DNA of 47,042 nucleotides, from assembly GCA_937918955.1 (NCBI GenBank), contig CAKZRZ010000163.1, forward strand, positions 1 through 47,042. Direction: 5' to 3'. The position numbers and the translations under genes are program-made. Positions within the stretch are counted from its first letter, which is position 1. The number at the start of each line of letters is the position of its first letter. Origin of the DNA: an uncultured Arenicella sp. Its GTDB lineage: Bacteria; Pseudomonadota; Gammaproteobacteria; Arenicellales; Arenicellaceae. The notes under the pieces were generated by a model. The model was not told the DNA's origin. It made no database searches and saw only the letters and a list, made by a program, of their open reading frames with translations. Below are positions 14,925-24,314 of this stretch, piece by piece.

Positions 14925-17813
14925 TCACCTTTTTTCTTTTCGACTGACAAGTCGAACCATTAGAACTAAAACCAATATTCCGAATACCAGCAATCCATAG
15001 ACCCAGCTCAGCCAGAACGGTTTGTAGGCCATTATTACTTGATAATCTCGAGATTCAGGTAGGTAGACACTTCGACCATTAGTATTGGCGCGTTGCATGT
15101 CTAAGTCGATATGCTCGCCTTGCTGATTTACTTCATACGCAGACCAACCCGGATAATACGTATCGTTTAGCTGTAATAATGCTGGGCCTTTGATGGTTTC
15201 AAAGCGCATTTCAGTGGGGTTGTCATCTAAAATGGCTACCCGTTTAAGGCTGTTTGAATACGTTTTACAAGGCACAGCGCTTGGCGCATTAATCGCTGGA
15301 AAAATCACAGTGCCTTTTGAAACTGCATCGCTTTTGCGGTACCAAAAGAACTCTTCTTCGATGGTTTCAGCTTCTAGGCATTCGGCCGCAATGTAAGCGC
15401 GTGGAAGAGCCGATTTGTCGAAATAGAAGTGACGTGTTCCTGAAGCATTCGCTGCCAGTAGCTCTAAGCTCTGGGAGGCGATGGCCTGAGGGTCTTCTCG
15501 ATTAAGATTAAGCGTTGTTTTAGGGCTATCGGCATAGGTCGAGGTCGCTCGATCAACTTGGCGAAGCGTCACCAAGTACGAATCATAGTGAAGCCACTCG
15601 GCAGGCATGCGAACTCGCCATTTAGTATCTATTAGTTCGCGCCCATTCTTTGAGCCCGCTTTGCTTTGACTGGCAACGTTTGCCTTAATCCAAAATTCTG
15701 TTTCAGGCGGTGATGCCTCATTTTCATATTTCGCTAGATCATTTGCTTTGAAATGCAGCCATATGCTTACTCCATCAAATTTCGCGATGTTGGCGCTAGA
15801 TCGACCCTGAAAGTAAAGCGGATTTGTAAGGGCTAGTTCGCCGTTGGGCCATTGAGTCAGCTGAGACTCGATTTTCGTATCTTGCTTTAGCTCATTCCAG
15901 TTTTTATCGAGCTTTGGTGTTGCGTGAACCGAAACTAGGTTTGTTGAAACCGATTGATAAGACCATGGGGTTATCGGGCCCTTTAAAGCTAGGTATCCTC
16001 CATAAGGTGCGTTGAATAGCGCTATACGAAGCCGGCGAGTCTCTGGCGGCAGCATGGCTGAGACGCCGTTGTCGAGAGTTGCTAAACCAAGGCTAACAAA
16101 GTCGCCATCTTGGTTAGCACCACGAAGCTCGTGCTTGGGATAAGGTGCTTTAGCAAACGTCTGCTGAATCGTTTCTTGCGCATCTTGCGAGATAGTCAGC
16201 GACATGAAATCGCGTTTGAAATGCACTTTGGAGACGGTACCACTAACCTCAAAAACTAGTAAAGCCAGAATTGCCACTGCGGTGGCTTTAGCGCGTAAGT
16301 CACTATTTAAGCGGCTCAAATGAGTGAGCTTGATGTTGATTAGCTGAAGTACCAAAATGCCAATGGCTGCGATTAGAAAGGTTTTAAGCGTGGTTAGCGA
16401 TGGCTTGCTAAGTATTGCGTTAAGCGCTTCACTCGGTGGTGTGTCGTGGAAATGCCTTAGCGCTAAGAGGCTTAGCCCCAACACGGTCAATATTCCAAGT
16501 ATTGTCGAAACAATTGAAACCGCTTTGTCTATAGGTTTTGGTTTTCGGTCGATGTTTTTTTGAACTATTAGGAAGTCGTGCAAGCCAATTGCTGCAAAAA
16601 TCGCAAAGCAAATGAAAAAGAGCGGCGAGAAGTACAAAGGAAAATGGCTCTCGGCTAAAATTGGTGTTGCGATAAAAGCTTGCTTAACTAACTCTGATAG
16701 GCCGAACGCTTTTGCTACAAATAAGCTCATTGAAGCGATTGCGGCACAAACAATGGCAGTGAGTCGAATGTTTGATGCGCGATTGAAGCTGCCTGTTAGC
16801 AAGCTAATAAGTCCGCGAATGGCAAAGAATAGTCCCCATAGGCCCATTGAAAAAGTCAGCAGACTTTGATGTGCTGTGCTTGGGCCAAAGCTGGATAGCT
16901 GAGCGAGCGTGTACGGATATAGGTCTTCAGGCTTGTAGCTGCCGCCTGCATAGCCTGAGCGAAGCTCTAGAGCGGCTGAAAAATCAATATATTCGAGTAG
17001 AGCGAATATTTGAATCGCGCTCAGGCTTAAGCCCACTAAATGGCAACCGATCAGCAAACCTAAAATTGGCATTAATCGGGGTTTTATTGCATGCCATTTG
17101 TTAATCACAAAACCAATAAATAGAATGCCGAATAGCAAGGCCGCCATCGCCGCAGCTTCTGGAAAGCCGGTGGTGATCATTGCAAAAACACCCATGCTAA
17201 AACCGATGATCGCGAGCGTTTTCTGCTTGGCTGTGTCGGCTAAGCAAATGCGACACGCAAAGTAGAAATACCAAATGCCGGCTAATAGACCGTTGCTGGT
17301 AGGATGGTTGATCCAGCGCAGTGTATTTATATTGAAGCCAATCAACAACGCGAAGAATAGGCTAGCCGCAAATGATAGGCCCAAGAGGCGGCGAGCGATC
17401 ATAAAGCAGCCCAAGCCAATCAGAATAATTCGGCTTATTGGCATTACGGACCAGTACAGGCTATCCGGCAAGGGCAGTAAGGCTAGGTTTAGAGGAAAGA
17501 GTGGTGCGCCCTGCACGGTGTTGCCCAATATGGGTTGACCCATACCCCTAAGGTTTGACCACAATAAATTGCCGTGTTCTAGGAGTTCGTATCGAAAATC
17601 TCTAAATGCCGGCATGAACGCTGACCAACTGACCGTTGGATCTTTCAGCGTTAGCGGGTTGCCGCCCATCGGCGATCGCTTTAAAAAGAACAGTTCTGGA
17701 TATATGTAGGCAAAGGCGATGGTGAGCGTCAAGAGAGCAAAAAGTATTTCAATGCGATGTGCCGGCTGCTCGAGGAGGCTACGACTGTTAAAACCACGCA
17801 GTTTGCTGTTCAT
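14925..17813 (-). CDS. YfhO-family polytopic membrane protein (GT-C-like)
   Basis: This 962-residue protein has about twelve or more N-terminal helices (residues about 22-530), a large soluble region (about 540-930) and a final helix (about 937-955) followed by a basic tail. The first loop contains LKDPTVSWSAFMPAFRDFRY and LLWSNLRGMGQPILGN, which fits the acidic/aromatic periplasmic loop of YfhO proteins. YfhO-family proteins are relatives of GT-C glycosyltransferases and modify lipoteichoic acid or other envelope glycans in Firmicutes; in gammaproteobacteria the role is not established. It stands alone between imperfect inverted repeats. Neighbouring genes (UDP-galactopyranose-mutase-like, flippase-like) suggest an envelope-polysaccharide context. 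Confidence 0.75.
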   Translation of the reverse strand: MNSKLRGFNSRSLLEQPAHRIEILFALLTLTIAFAYIYPELFFLKRSPMGGNPLTLKDPTVSWSAFMPAFRDFRYELLEHGNLLWSNLRGMGQPILGNTVQGAPLFPLNLALLPLPDSLYWSVMPISRIILIGLGCFMIARRLLGLSFAASLFFALLIGFNINTLRWINHPTSNGLLAGIWYFYFACRICLADTAKQKTLAIIGFSMGVFAMITTGFPEAAAMAALLFGILFIGFVINKWHAIKPRLMPILGLLIGCHLVGLSLSAIQIFALLEYIDFSAALELRSGYAGGSYKPEDLYPYTLAQLSSFGPSTAHQSLLTFSMGLWGLFFAIRGLISLLTGSFNRASNIRLTAIVCAAIASMSLFVAKAFGLSELVKQAFIATPILAESHFPLYFSPLFFICFAIFAAIGLHDFLIVQKNIDRKPKPIDKAVSIVSTILGILTVLGLSLLALRHFHDTPPSEALNAILSKPSLTTLKTFLIAAIGILVLQLINIKLTHLSRLNSDLRAKATAVAILALLVFEVSGTVSKVHFKRDFMSLTISQDAQETIQQTFAKAPYPKHELRGANQDGDFVSLGLATLDNGVSAMLPPETRRLRIALFNAPYGGYLALKGPITPWSYQSVSTNLVSVHATPKLDKNWNELKQDTKIESQLTQWPNGELALTNPLYFQGRSSANIAKFDGVSIWLHFKANDLAKYENEASPPETEFWIKANVASQSKAGSKNGRELIDTKWRVRMPAEWLHYDSYLVTLRQVDRATSTYADSPKTTLNLNREDPQAIASQSLELLAANASGTRHFYFDKSALPRAYIAAECLEAETIEEEFFWYRKSDAVSKGTVIFPAINAPSAVPCKTYSNSLKRVAILDDNPTEMRFETIKGPALLQLNDTYYPGWSAYEVNQQGEHIDLDMQRANTNGRSVYLPESRDYQVIMAYKPFWLSWVYGLLVFGILVLVLMVRLVSRKEKR

Positions 17814-17971
17814 AGTAAAAATTGGCTTAATCGTTTTGTTTCTTTGATGGCGCCGAAAAGGCTGGCTAATAGGCTTCGGCGATTAATGGCACGATAATAT
17901 ACGCAAGCCTTCCTTAAATCAGTTTAATTTTACGTGCCCTGACGGTATGATTGCGGCTTTCGTGTTATCAA

Positions 17972-18008
17972 CGGTGCGACAATTAATGGCGCAGACAATT
18001 GTTGTCGC
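17972..18008 (+). repeat. Inverted-repeat block upstream of the YfhO gene
   Basis: GCGACAATT and AATTGTTGTCGC form an imperfect hairpin between the YfhO start and the divergent flavoprotein gene. The block also matches, in inverted orientation, the TTGTCA cluster at 14611-14657 beyond the other end of the YfhO gene. Nothing else is evident in the 290-bp gap 17814-18103. Confidence 0.4.
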
Positions 18009-18103
18009 TCAGCGTTGCTTTGTGATCGTTGATAGCGACTAATTCGATTGCTGGGATTTACCTCAACGTTACTCGGGCACTCAAACCATATTCCCCTAAC
18101 ATT

Positions 18104-19699
18104 ATGACTGATCAAGCCAAAAATATAATCATTGCTGGCGCAGGCCCAGCCGGCTTAACGCTGGCCTACGAGGTGCTACAGCAATCTGATACTGGCACTT
18201 ATACTCCAAAACTTTTTGAGCAAGATGTTCAAGTTGGTGGTATTTCTAAAACGGTGAATTACAAAGGCAACCGCATGGACATTGGCGGCCACCGTTTTTT
18301 CTCTAAGTCTGATTGGGTTATGGACTGGTGGGCATCGCATATGTCCTATGACTTTGCCGAAGAAACCGAGATTTCGTATCAAAACAAAACCCGTGTTATT
18401 GGCGGCTCTGATGATCAATCCAGCGACGATGCCAATGATGGCCTGATGGGCAAAATGTTGTTGCGTAATCGCTTGTCTCGCATCTATTTTTTACGCAAGT
18501 TCTTTGACTATCCAGTTAGCCTAAGCCTAGAGACGATTGTAAATCTTGGCCCAATTCGCATGGTTCGTATTGGTGTTGCTTATGTGTGGTCGAATATATT
18601 CCCAATTCGTGAAGAGAAAAATCTGGAAGACTTTCTGATCAACCGTTTTGGTAAAACGCTATACAAAACCTTTTTCAAAGACTACACCGAAAAAGTTTGG
18701 GGCATTGAATGCGACCAAATCAGCGCCGAATGGGGCGCTCAGCGAATCAAAGGCTTGTCGATTATTTCGGCATTGAAGCACGCTCTGTTCTCGCGCTTTC
18801 AGACTAATTCTTTCCGCCAAAAAGGCGTTGAAACTAGTCTGATCGAAAAATTCTTATACCCCCAGTTTGGCCCTGGACAAATGTGGGAGATCGTCGCCAG
18901 TAAAGTTCAAAACCAAGGCGGAAGCATCACGCTGCAACAGCGTGTCACTGACCTAGAAGTTGACTACGATAATAAACGAATCACCAAAGTCGAAATTGAA
19001 GATGTTCAGTCGGGCGACAGGCACTGGCAAGACTGTGACTACTTTGTCTCGACCATGCCAATGAAATTTTTAACACGCATGATGGATCAAGCACCAGAGG
19101 AAGTTAAAGAAGTTTCTGAGGGCTTGGTATATCGCGATTTCATTACTCTTGGTGTCTTGCTTAAGAAGCTCAAGAAGTCTAAGTACACTGATGATAGTGG
19201 TGTAAATATGCTGCCTGACAATTGGATTTACATCCAAGAGCCCGATGTTCAGTTGGGGCGTTTGCAGATATTTAACAACTGGTCACCGCATTTAGTTGCC
19301 GATGAAAATACAGTTTGGTTAGGCCTTGAATATTTCTGTAATGAAGAAGACGACTTGTGGACAATGAGCGAAGAGGATTTTACCAAACTTGCTATTAGCG
19401 AGTTAGAGTCAATTGGCTTAATCGACGCTGAAGACGTGCTTGATCATACAGTGCATAAAGTTGAAAAGACTTACCCTGCCTACTTTGGCAGTTTCGATAA
19501 GTTTCATGTGCTTAGAGACTATTTTGATGGATTTGAAAACCTATTCTTAGTCGGCCGAAACGGTATGCATCGCTACAATAATCAAGATCACTCAATGTTG
19601 ACTGCTCGATATGCCGCTGAAGCAATTGTTAGTGGCGAGATTGATCGTGACAAAATCTGGGACGTAAACGTCGACGACGATTATCACGAAGAGAAATAG
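18104..19699 (+). CDS. NAD(P)/FAD-dependent oxidoreductase related to UDP-galactopyranose mutase / HemY-type flavoproteins
   Basis: From the ATG at 18104 the protein has 531 residues; an upstream in-frame start at 18029 adds 25 residues that do not look like a domain and are not preferred. The FAD loop is [16 protein letters not shown] (8-23), then QVGGISKTV and [13 protein letters not shown], the arrangement of amine-oxidase/UDP-galactopyranose-mutase-like proteins. The C-terminal FAD contact is [21 protein letters not shown] central segment ([21 protein letters not shown]) is shared with flavoproteins annotated as protoporphyrinogen-oxidase-like in polysaccharide loci. The substrate is unknown. 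An envelope sugar role is inferred from the nearby YfhO-like, GtrA-like and flippase-like genes. Confidence 0.82.
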   Translation: MTDQAKNIIIAGAGPAGLTLAYEVLQQSDTGTYTPKLFEQDVQVGGISKTVNYKGNRMDIGGHRFFSKSDWVMDWWASHMSYDFAEETEISYQNKTRVIGGSDDQSSDDANDGLMGKMLLRNRLSRIYFLRKFFDYPVSLSLETIVNLGPIRMVRIGVAYVWSNIFPIREEKNLEDFLINRFGKTLYKTFFKDYTEKVWGIECDQISAEWGAQRIKGLSIISALKHALFSRFQTNSFRQKGVETSLIEKFLYPQFGPGQMWEIVASKVQNQGGSITLQQRVTDLEVDYDNKRITKVEIEDVQSGDRHWQDCDYFVSTMPMKFLTRMMDQAPEEVKEVSEGLVYRDFITLGVLLKKLKKSKYTDDSGVNMLPDNWIYIQEPDVQLGRLQIFNNWSPHLVADENTVWLGLEYFCNEEDDLWTMSEEDFTKLAISELESIGLIDAEDVLDHTVHKVEKTYPAYFGSFDKFHVLRDYFDGFENLFLVGRNGMHRYNNQDHSMLTARYAAEAIVSGEIDRDKIWDVNVDDDYHEEK

Positions 19700-19863
19700 C
19701 CCAATTCATTAAATTGGCGCATTCAGTAGAGCGAATGCCCTTCAAATTAGAGCCTGTTTTGCTGCTGTGCGATGTTATTCGCTCACCAGAGCAGGCATAA
19801 TCCCCGTTTTATTCACGCGCACTGGCGAGTATCTGCGAATCAGTGGCATAACAGGCATTACCC

Positions 19864-20346
19864 ATGATTAAACAGAACTCAGTAGTAACAATGCACTATG
19901 AACTTAAAGATTCAGAAGGCGAAGTTTTAGACTCATCAAAAGGCCAAGACCCATTAGTTTACTTGCACGGAGCAGGAAATATTATTGTTGGTCTAGAAGA
20001 GCAGTTACTTGGCAAAGCCGTTGGCGACACGGTTGATGCTGTTGTTGCGCCTGAAAAAGGCTACGGTATGCCAGTTGACGCCTTGATTCAAACGGTACCT
20101 AAAGAAGCCTTTGGTGAAGAAATTGATAAGGTAGAAGTTGGAATGCGTTTTCAAGCTGAGACTGAGCAAGGCCCAGTGCCCGTCGTTGTTACTGCAATGG
20201 ATGACGCTACGGTAACGGTAGATGGCAATCATCCACTGGCAGGTAAAGAGTTACATTTTCATGTGAGCATCGCCGAAATCCGTGACGCCTCGGCTGAAGA
20301 GGTTGAGCATGGTCATGTACATGGCCCCGGTGGTCATCAGCACTAA
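19864..20346 (+). CDS. slyD: FKBP-type peptidyl-prolyl isomerase, SlyD type
   Basis: This 160-residue protein has the FKBP fold interrupted by an IF (insert-in-flap) chaperone domain, as in SlyD. Visible are VVTMHYELKDSEGEVLDSSKG, GLEEQLLGKAVGD and APEKGYG; the inserted region runs from about 70 to 120; NHPLAGKELHFHV closes the fold. SlyD catalyses proline isomerisation, has chaperone activity and in E. coli helps insert nickel into hydrogenase. The C-terminal tail (EHGHVHGPGGHQH) is short but histidine-rich, so some metal binding is likely. It is followed by a clear terminator and is probably monocistronic. Confidence 0.93.
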   Translation: MIKQNSVVTMHYELKDSEGEVLDSSKGQDPLVYLHGAGNIIVGLEEQLLGKAVGDTVDAVVAPEKGYGMPVDALIQTVPKEAFGEEIDKVEVGMRFQAETEQGPVPVVVTAMDDATVTVDGNHPLAGKELHFHVSIAEIRDASAEEVEHGHVHGPGGHQH

Positions 20347-20413
20347 TCGCTGATTTACTATGAGTATGCTTGAGCTTAGTTATGCTTAAAGTTAGCTTAG
20401 TTTGGCACTCTTT

Positions 20414-20457
20414 AAACGCCTCAAAGCCAATTGGTTTTGGGGCGTTTTGTTTTTTTA
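20414..20457 (+). terminator. Intrinsic terminator after slyD
   Basis: AAACGCC (20414-20420) pairs with GGCGTTT (20441-20447), extended inward by CAAA.CCAATTGG.TTTG, and is followed by TGTTTTTTT. Stem and T-tract face the plus strand. Confidence 0.9.
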
Positions 20458-20543
20458 GTCGTTACAATTCGTGTTAACAAATAGCACCTCTGGCTCGTGC
20501 TGACCTATTATAGGCTTATGGATTCGCCAATTTCATTCTGCTC

Positions 20544-22721
20544 ATGAACCAATCGTGGTTTCGCTCGCTAATCAAGTTTGCGCTGTCTATCGGCATGTCA
20601 CTGCTTATCTTAGCGCTACTGTTGCAGCTTTTTACCAGTGGTGTATCTGACAGTCAGCGCCCCGCAGTTCTACCACTGCTGAAATCAACTTCCATCAGTC
20701 TTTTTACTGCGTATCTTGCGCTCTACGTCGTCAGCCTTTTTGTACGCGCCTATCGCTATCGATTGTTAATCGGCCTCGCGGGGGAGGCCTCATTGCCCTC
20801 TATGCATCAGATGATGTTGGTGACCGGCATTCGAAACATGGTTGTCGATATGCTTCCAGCAAGGCTCGGTGAGCTTGGCTATGTCGGTCTATTGAATCGT
20901 GGTTACGGCGTTAAATTACAACACTGTATTAGTTCGCTTTCTTTAAGTATTGCGTTGGATTTTATTGCTCTATTCGCGATTGTTGTCGCGATTATTGCGA
21001 GCCAATTTTTAGGTGGCACGGTTTCTTCTTGGGCCATCGGCGCGCTTTTCGTCGCGACAGTATTAGTTTGTTTCGCGTGGGCTGGTTTATTCCTAATTCT
21101 GCCTTGGCTTGTGCCGCTATTATCTCGACGTTACGCCGAGAGCGCACGGCCGATTATCGTTAAGGGATTGCGATTACTCATCGACTTTAACACTAGCCTC
21201 CAATCTGTGTATCATTCGGGGCGAGCTTTGAGTGTGATCTCATGGTCAATTTTGATTCGCGTGCTTAAGTACTCAGGGTTCTATTTGCTATTTTTGGCGG
21301 TAACCAAAGCCAACTTTCCAGAGCTGGCCGCTTTGCCTGTTAATCAAGTGATCAGCGCATTGATCGGAGGCGAGGTTGCGGCAAGTCTGCCTATTCCAGC
21401 ATTTATGAGCTTCGGTGTTTATGAGGCAGGTAGTGTATTGGTTTTCAAAATGTTGGGCGTTGCTGAGCTCGGTACAGTCTTAATTGTGATGCTGTGTGTG
21501 CATATATTGAGTCAGCTTATCGAGTATGTTTTAGGTGGTTTTCTGGCCACGGTTTTTGTCTGGCGGTCACGCAAACTAAATCGAGGTAGCGACACCGCTG
21601 ACTCTCAAAGTAATAGTATCTATGGGGGTGTGGCTAAGGAGCTTAGGTTTAATCAAGCATTGCGGTCCAGCGCAGATCAAAGTCGCTTCGTGAGGCCTTG
21701 GTTAATTATTTCAGCGATACTGTTTACTCTTTCAGCAAGTTTGTTTTTTGCCTATCAAGTGTGGAGTTCGAGCAAGCTCGGTTCTTTGAATGCTCCAGCA
21801 TCTGGTGAGTCAATTGCCAGCGCGAAAACCGCGACTAATTTGGATGGTGTGAAAGGCTTTGTTGTCTTTAGTTCAAATAGATCTGGAAATCACGATATTT
21901 ATCTGCGTGATCTAGAGAGCGCTGAGCTTAAGCGCGTCACCACACATCGGAACACAGAGACGTATCCGCGGATATCGCCTGACGGTCGATTTTTAGTTTT
22001 CTCTAGAGCGCATCAGGTTTGGGTGTCTCAACGTAATATCGTTGCCTGGGATGTATTTTTACTTGAATTGGCGACAGGCGCTGAGCGTAAGATCGCTGAG
22101 AACAGTACTGCTCCAGCGTGGCTAAATGAGAACAAGATTACGGTATTACGAGACGGCTACATTGTCGAGAAAATAGATGTCGATAGCCTAGAGCGAAGCA
22201 TAGTGTTCGAGAGCGGTGTCGATAATCAAATGCCTAAACGTACTAAGTTGCATAACCCTAAGCTTAATCCCGTCAGTCGACAACTTGTATTTACCGCAAG
22301 ACAAAGCGCGATTGGCAGTAATACGGGCCATTGGGGTACTGCAATTGATAGCAATGGCTCGCACAAAGCTGTGTACAACGGTTGTGAGTTGAGTTGGAGT
22401 ACTGATGGTCGGCGGTTATTTCAGGTAGCGCTTGATGGTAGCGATGGTACTAATCGCTTTGTAGAAGTTGATCCAGAGACTTTACAGGTATCAACACTGC
22501 TAAATTTGAGCGGTGAATTTACTCATGAATACTGGCCTAAAGAATCAAATAATGGCAACTACCTTGTATTTGGTGCGAGCCGCGGACAGCAGTTTCACGA
22601 ACACGACACTCAAGATTACGAAATCTTTTTGTGGAAACGTGGATCTGATCCATCCAAAGCGCACCGAATAACTTTTCATACCGGCAACGATAATTGGCCC
22701 GATGTGTATATTGAGCGGTAA
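20544..22721 (+). CDS. Flippase-like (LPG-synthase TM / UPF0104) domain fused to a TolB-like beta-propeller
   Basis: This 725-residue protein joins two modules. Residues 1 to about 345 form the polytopic lysylphosphatidylglycerol-synthase-TM/flippase-like domain (YRYRLLIGLAGEA, MVVDMLPARLGELGYVGLL, SLPIPAFMSFGVYEAG). A further helix lies near 390-412. Residues about 430-725 form a repeat propeller with PD40/TolB-type blades: VVFSSNRSGNHDIYLRD, YPRISPDGRFLVFSR, LSWSTDGRRLFQVAL, YLVFGASRG, DNWPDVYIER. The first module usually moves lipids or lipid-linked sugars; TolB-like propellers are normally periplasmic. The combination suggests a transporter with a large extracytoplasmic sensor or scaffold. 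I do not know this architecture as a named family. It probably has its own promoter, being preceded by the slyD terminator. Confidence 0.8.
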   Translation: MNQSWFRSLIKFALSIGMSLLILALLLQLFTSGVSDSQRPAVLPLLKSTSISLFTAYLALYVVSLFVRAYRYRLLIGLAGEASLPSMHQMMLVTGIRNMVVDMLPARLGELGYVGLLNRGYGVKLQHCISSLSLSIALDFIALFAIVVAIIASQFLGGTVSSWAIGALFVATVLVCFAWAGLFLILPWLVPLLSRRYAESARPIIVKGLRLLIDFNTSLQSVYHSGRALSVISWSILIRVLKYSGFYLLFLAVTKANFPELAALPVNQVISALIGGEVAASLPIPAFMSFGVYEAGSVLVFKMLGVAELGTVLIVMLCVHILSQLIEYVLGGFLATVFVWRSRKLNRGSDTADSQSNSIYGGVAKELRFNQALRSSADQSRFVRPWLIISAILFTLSASLFFAYQVWSSSKLGSLNAPASGESIASAKTATNLDGVKGFVVFSSNRSGNHDIYLRDLESAELKRVTTHRNTETYPRISPDGRFLVFSRAHQVWVSQRNIVAWDVFLLELATGAERKIAENSTAPAWLNENKITVLRDGYIVEKIDVDSLERSIVFESGVDNQMPKRTKLHNPKLNPVSRQLVFTARQSAIGSNTGHWGTAIDSNGSHKAVYNGCELSWSTDGRRLFQVALDGSDGTNRFVEVDPETLQVSTLLNLSGEFTHEYWPKESNNGNYLVFGASRGQQFHEHDTQDYEIFLWKRGSDPSKAHRITFHTGNDNWPDVYIER

Positions 22722-22740
22722 GAAAAAGTTTGAATAAATA

Positions 22741-22768
22741 AAAAGGGCGCTCGTATGAGCGCCCTTTA
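22741..22768. terminator. Bidirectional terminator between the flippase-propeller gene and the cyclophilin gene
   Basis: AAAGGGCGCTC and GAGCGCCCTTT form a perfect 11-bp stem around GTAT. A-rich and T-containing flanks on both sides suit termination of the two converging transcripts. Confidence 0.85.
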
Positions 22769-22791
22769 AGGTCTAAGCAGTCGCTCTAACC

Positions 22792-23415
22792 TTATTCGTC
22801 GATAGTTGCCGATTCGATCACAACAGGTTCCATTGGAACATCGCCATACGGCCCAACTTGGCCAGTACGAACGCCTTCAATTTTATCGACTACATCAGTA
22901 CCTGCAACAACTTTGCCAAATACTGCATAGCCCCAACCGCTTGGAGTCTCAGATTTAAAGTTTAAAAAGTCGTTATCTTTAGTATTGATAAAGAACTGAG
23001 CCGAAGCTGAATGTGGGTCGTTAGTGCGTGCCATTGCTAGCGTGTACTTGTCGTTCTTTAAACCGTTATTGGCTTCGTTAACCACTGGGCCACGAGTTGG
23101 TTTTTGGTTCATGTCTGCGTCAAAGCCACCGCCTTGCACCATAAAATTAGAAATAACACGGTGAAAAATCACGCCATCATAATGACCGTCCTTCACATAC
23201 TGCAGAAAGTTCTCTACTGAGTGTGGTGCTTTTTCAGCATTCAATTCAATTTGGATGTCGCCGTGTGAGGTTTTGAGTGTAACCATAGTCGTGCCTGTTT
23301 CAGTGGTAGCCTTAGTTGATTTGTCTTTTTTAGCATGTTCATGAGCCAAAGCGTTACTGCTGATTAAGCTCAACGCCAAAAGGCTGCTCGCCAATAATTT
23401 TGCTAGTGATTTCAT
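22792..23415 (-). CDS. Exported cyclophilin-type peptidyl-prolyl isomerase
   Basis: From the ATG at 23415 the protein has 207 residues. It starts [19 protein letters not shown] and has a cleavage site after SNALA, so it should be periplasmic. An upstream in-frame ATG at 23466 would put 17 polar residues before the signal and is rejected. The cyclophilin core is complete: [29 protein letters not shown] (catalytic arginine and phenylalanine region), [16 protein letters not shown] and [10 protein letters not shown] histidine/lysine-rich linker (HEHAKKDKS) follows the signal peptide. It most resembles PpiA of Gram-negatives. It lies 13 bp after the cyclo-ligase gene and is probably in one operon with it. 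Confidence 0.93.
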   Translation of the reverse strand: MKSLAKLLASSLLALSLISSNALAHEHAKKDKSTKATTETGTTMVTLKTSHGDIQIELNAEKAPHSVENFLQYVKDGHYDGVIFHRVISNFMVQGGGFDADMNQKPTRGPVVNEANNGLKNDKYTLAMARTNDPHSASAQFFINTKDNDFLNFKSETPSGWGYAVFGKVVAGTDVVDKIEGVRTGQVGPYGDVPMEPVVIESATIDE

Positions 23416-23428
23416 AGTTTTTGATTCG

Positions 23429-24007
23429 CTAAATAACAATATATTCGTGATCGGTGAGTATAGCATCTAAGGGAACATCCCACGATTCACGTGCGAGCGA
23501 GGTAATTTCTTGAAAATGATGTGCTACGCCTACCAAATAGGGTCTAGTGCTCGGTTGATGGGCAAGAGCGTGCATTGCGCGATCGTAATATCCGGCGCCC
23601 ATACCAATGCGCGTGCCGCTGCGATCAAACGCGACTAATGGTATTAATATGATGTCAAACGCGTTTGCTGGCCATGGTGAGCCGTTTGCGATTGGCTCCT
23701 CGATGCCATATTTATTCTGCGTACTTATCTGCTTCGCCGAATAAAATCGCATTTGGCTTAAGCCAAAATTAGTGATCTTTGGGTAGTAAACAGTTTGGCA
23801 TGAAAGCTTGCTAACTAGGGTTTTAGGAGAAATTTCACCAGCGAATGGAGAGTAGCTTAGAACACGTTTGGCTTTTAGTAGGCGGTTTGATGATCTGGCG
23901 TTTTTCGCTAGGTTTTTTTCGGCTATAGCTAGTTCTTGGCTTGTTAGATTTGATCTTTGTTGGCGTAGGGATCGTCTTAGCTCTTTTTTATTTGGTGTCT
24001 GATTCAT
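23429..24007 (-). CDS. ygfA: 5-formyltetrahydrofolate cyclo-ligase
   Basis: This 192-residue protein is the normal length for 5-FTHF cyclo-ligase (Fau/YgfA), which uses ATP to return 5-formyl-THF to the active folate pool as methenyl-THF. Motifs: [12 protein letters not shown] at the N-terminus (nucleotide/folate site), [31 protein letters not shown] and LDAILTD. Its position downstream of zapA and 6S RNA, on the same strand, is the classic gammaproteobacterial order. In E. coli the gene is co-transcribed with 6S; here 0.55 kb of repeats separates them. Confidence 0.95.
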   Translation of the reverse strand: MNQTPNKKELRRSLRQQRSNLTSQELAIAEKNLAKNARSSNRLLKAKRVLSYSPFAGEISPKTLVSKLSCQTVYYPKITNFGLSQMRFYSAKQISTQNKYGIEEPIANGSPWPANAFDIILIPLVAFDRSGTRIGMGAGYYDRAMHALAHQPSTRPYLVGVAHHFQEITSLARESWDVPLDAILTDHEYIVI

Positions 24008-24134
24008 TACAACTGTGCTTATTCATAGTATTCGCCGAAGCTAGAGAAACTTATTGTGCGCTGAATTGTTGAATAGTACAGCTCAACTCTTGGAGTTCTT
24101 AGCTAGATCTGCCACTCGCCGTGGCGGGCGTTCA

Positions 24135-24202
24135 TTCTTTTGACGCAAAAGAACGGAACCAAGAAAACATCGGCTGTCGTAACTTCGTTACGCCTTTAGG
24201 CG
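24135..24202. repeat. Run of perfect short hairpins at the ygfA side of the repeat region
   Basis: TTCTTTTG-ACG-CAAAAGAA (24135-24153), CGTAAC-TTC-GTTACG (24178-24192) and CGCC-TTTA-GGCG (24191-24202) follow each other. The first, with its GGAACCAAGAAAA continuation, recalls intergenic repeats I associate with many proteobacterial genomes, though I cannot confirm this without a search. Translation gives only short basic ORFs. This and the 41-bp array occupy most of 24119-24560. Confidence 0.55.
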
Positions 24203-24314
24203 GGAAAGCGGCGTGCTGGCCCTGCAGGCTATGCACCGATGGTTTGGTGGTGGTTTTACTCGAAAGCCTCGAGCAAAAACGAAATACTTTTCTCGCTTTC
24301 GAAAAAGCCACAGC

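Noticed and set aside
18029-18103. Upstream start for the flavoprotein at 18029
   Set aside because: The 25 extra residues precede a normal family N-terminus and include no domain. The ATG at 18104 directly before the FAD motif is preferred.
22792-23466. Long form of the cyclophilin starting at 23466
   Set aside because: It would bury the signal peptide behind 17 residues and overlap the end of the cyclo-ligase gene; the ATG at 23415 gives a standard signal peptide.
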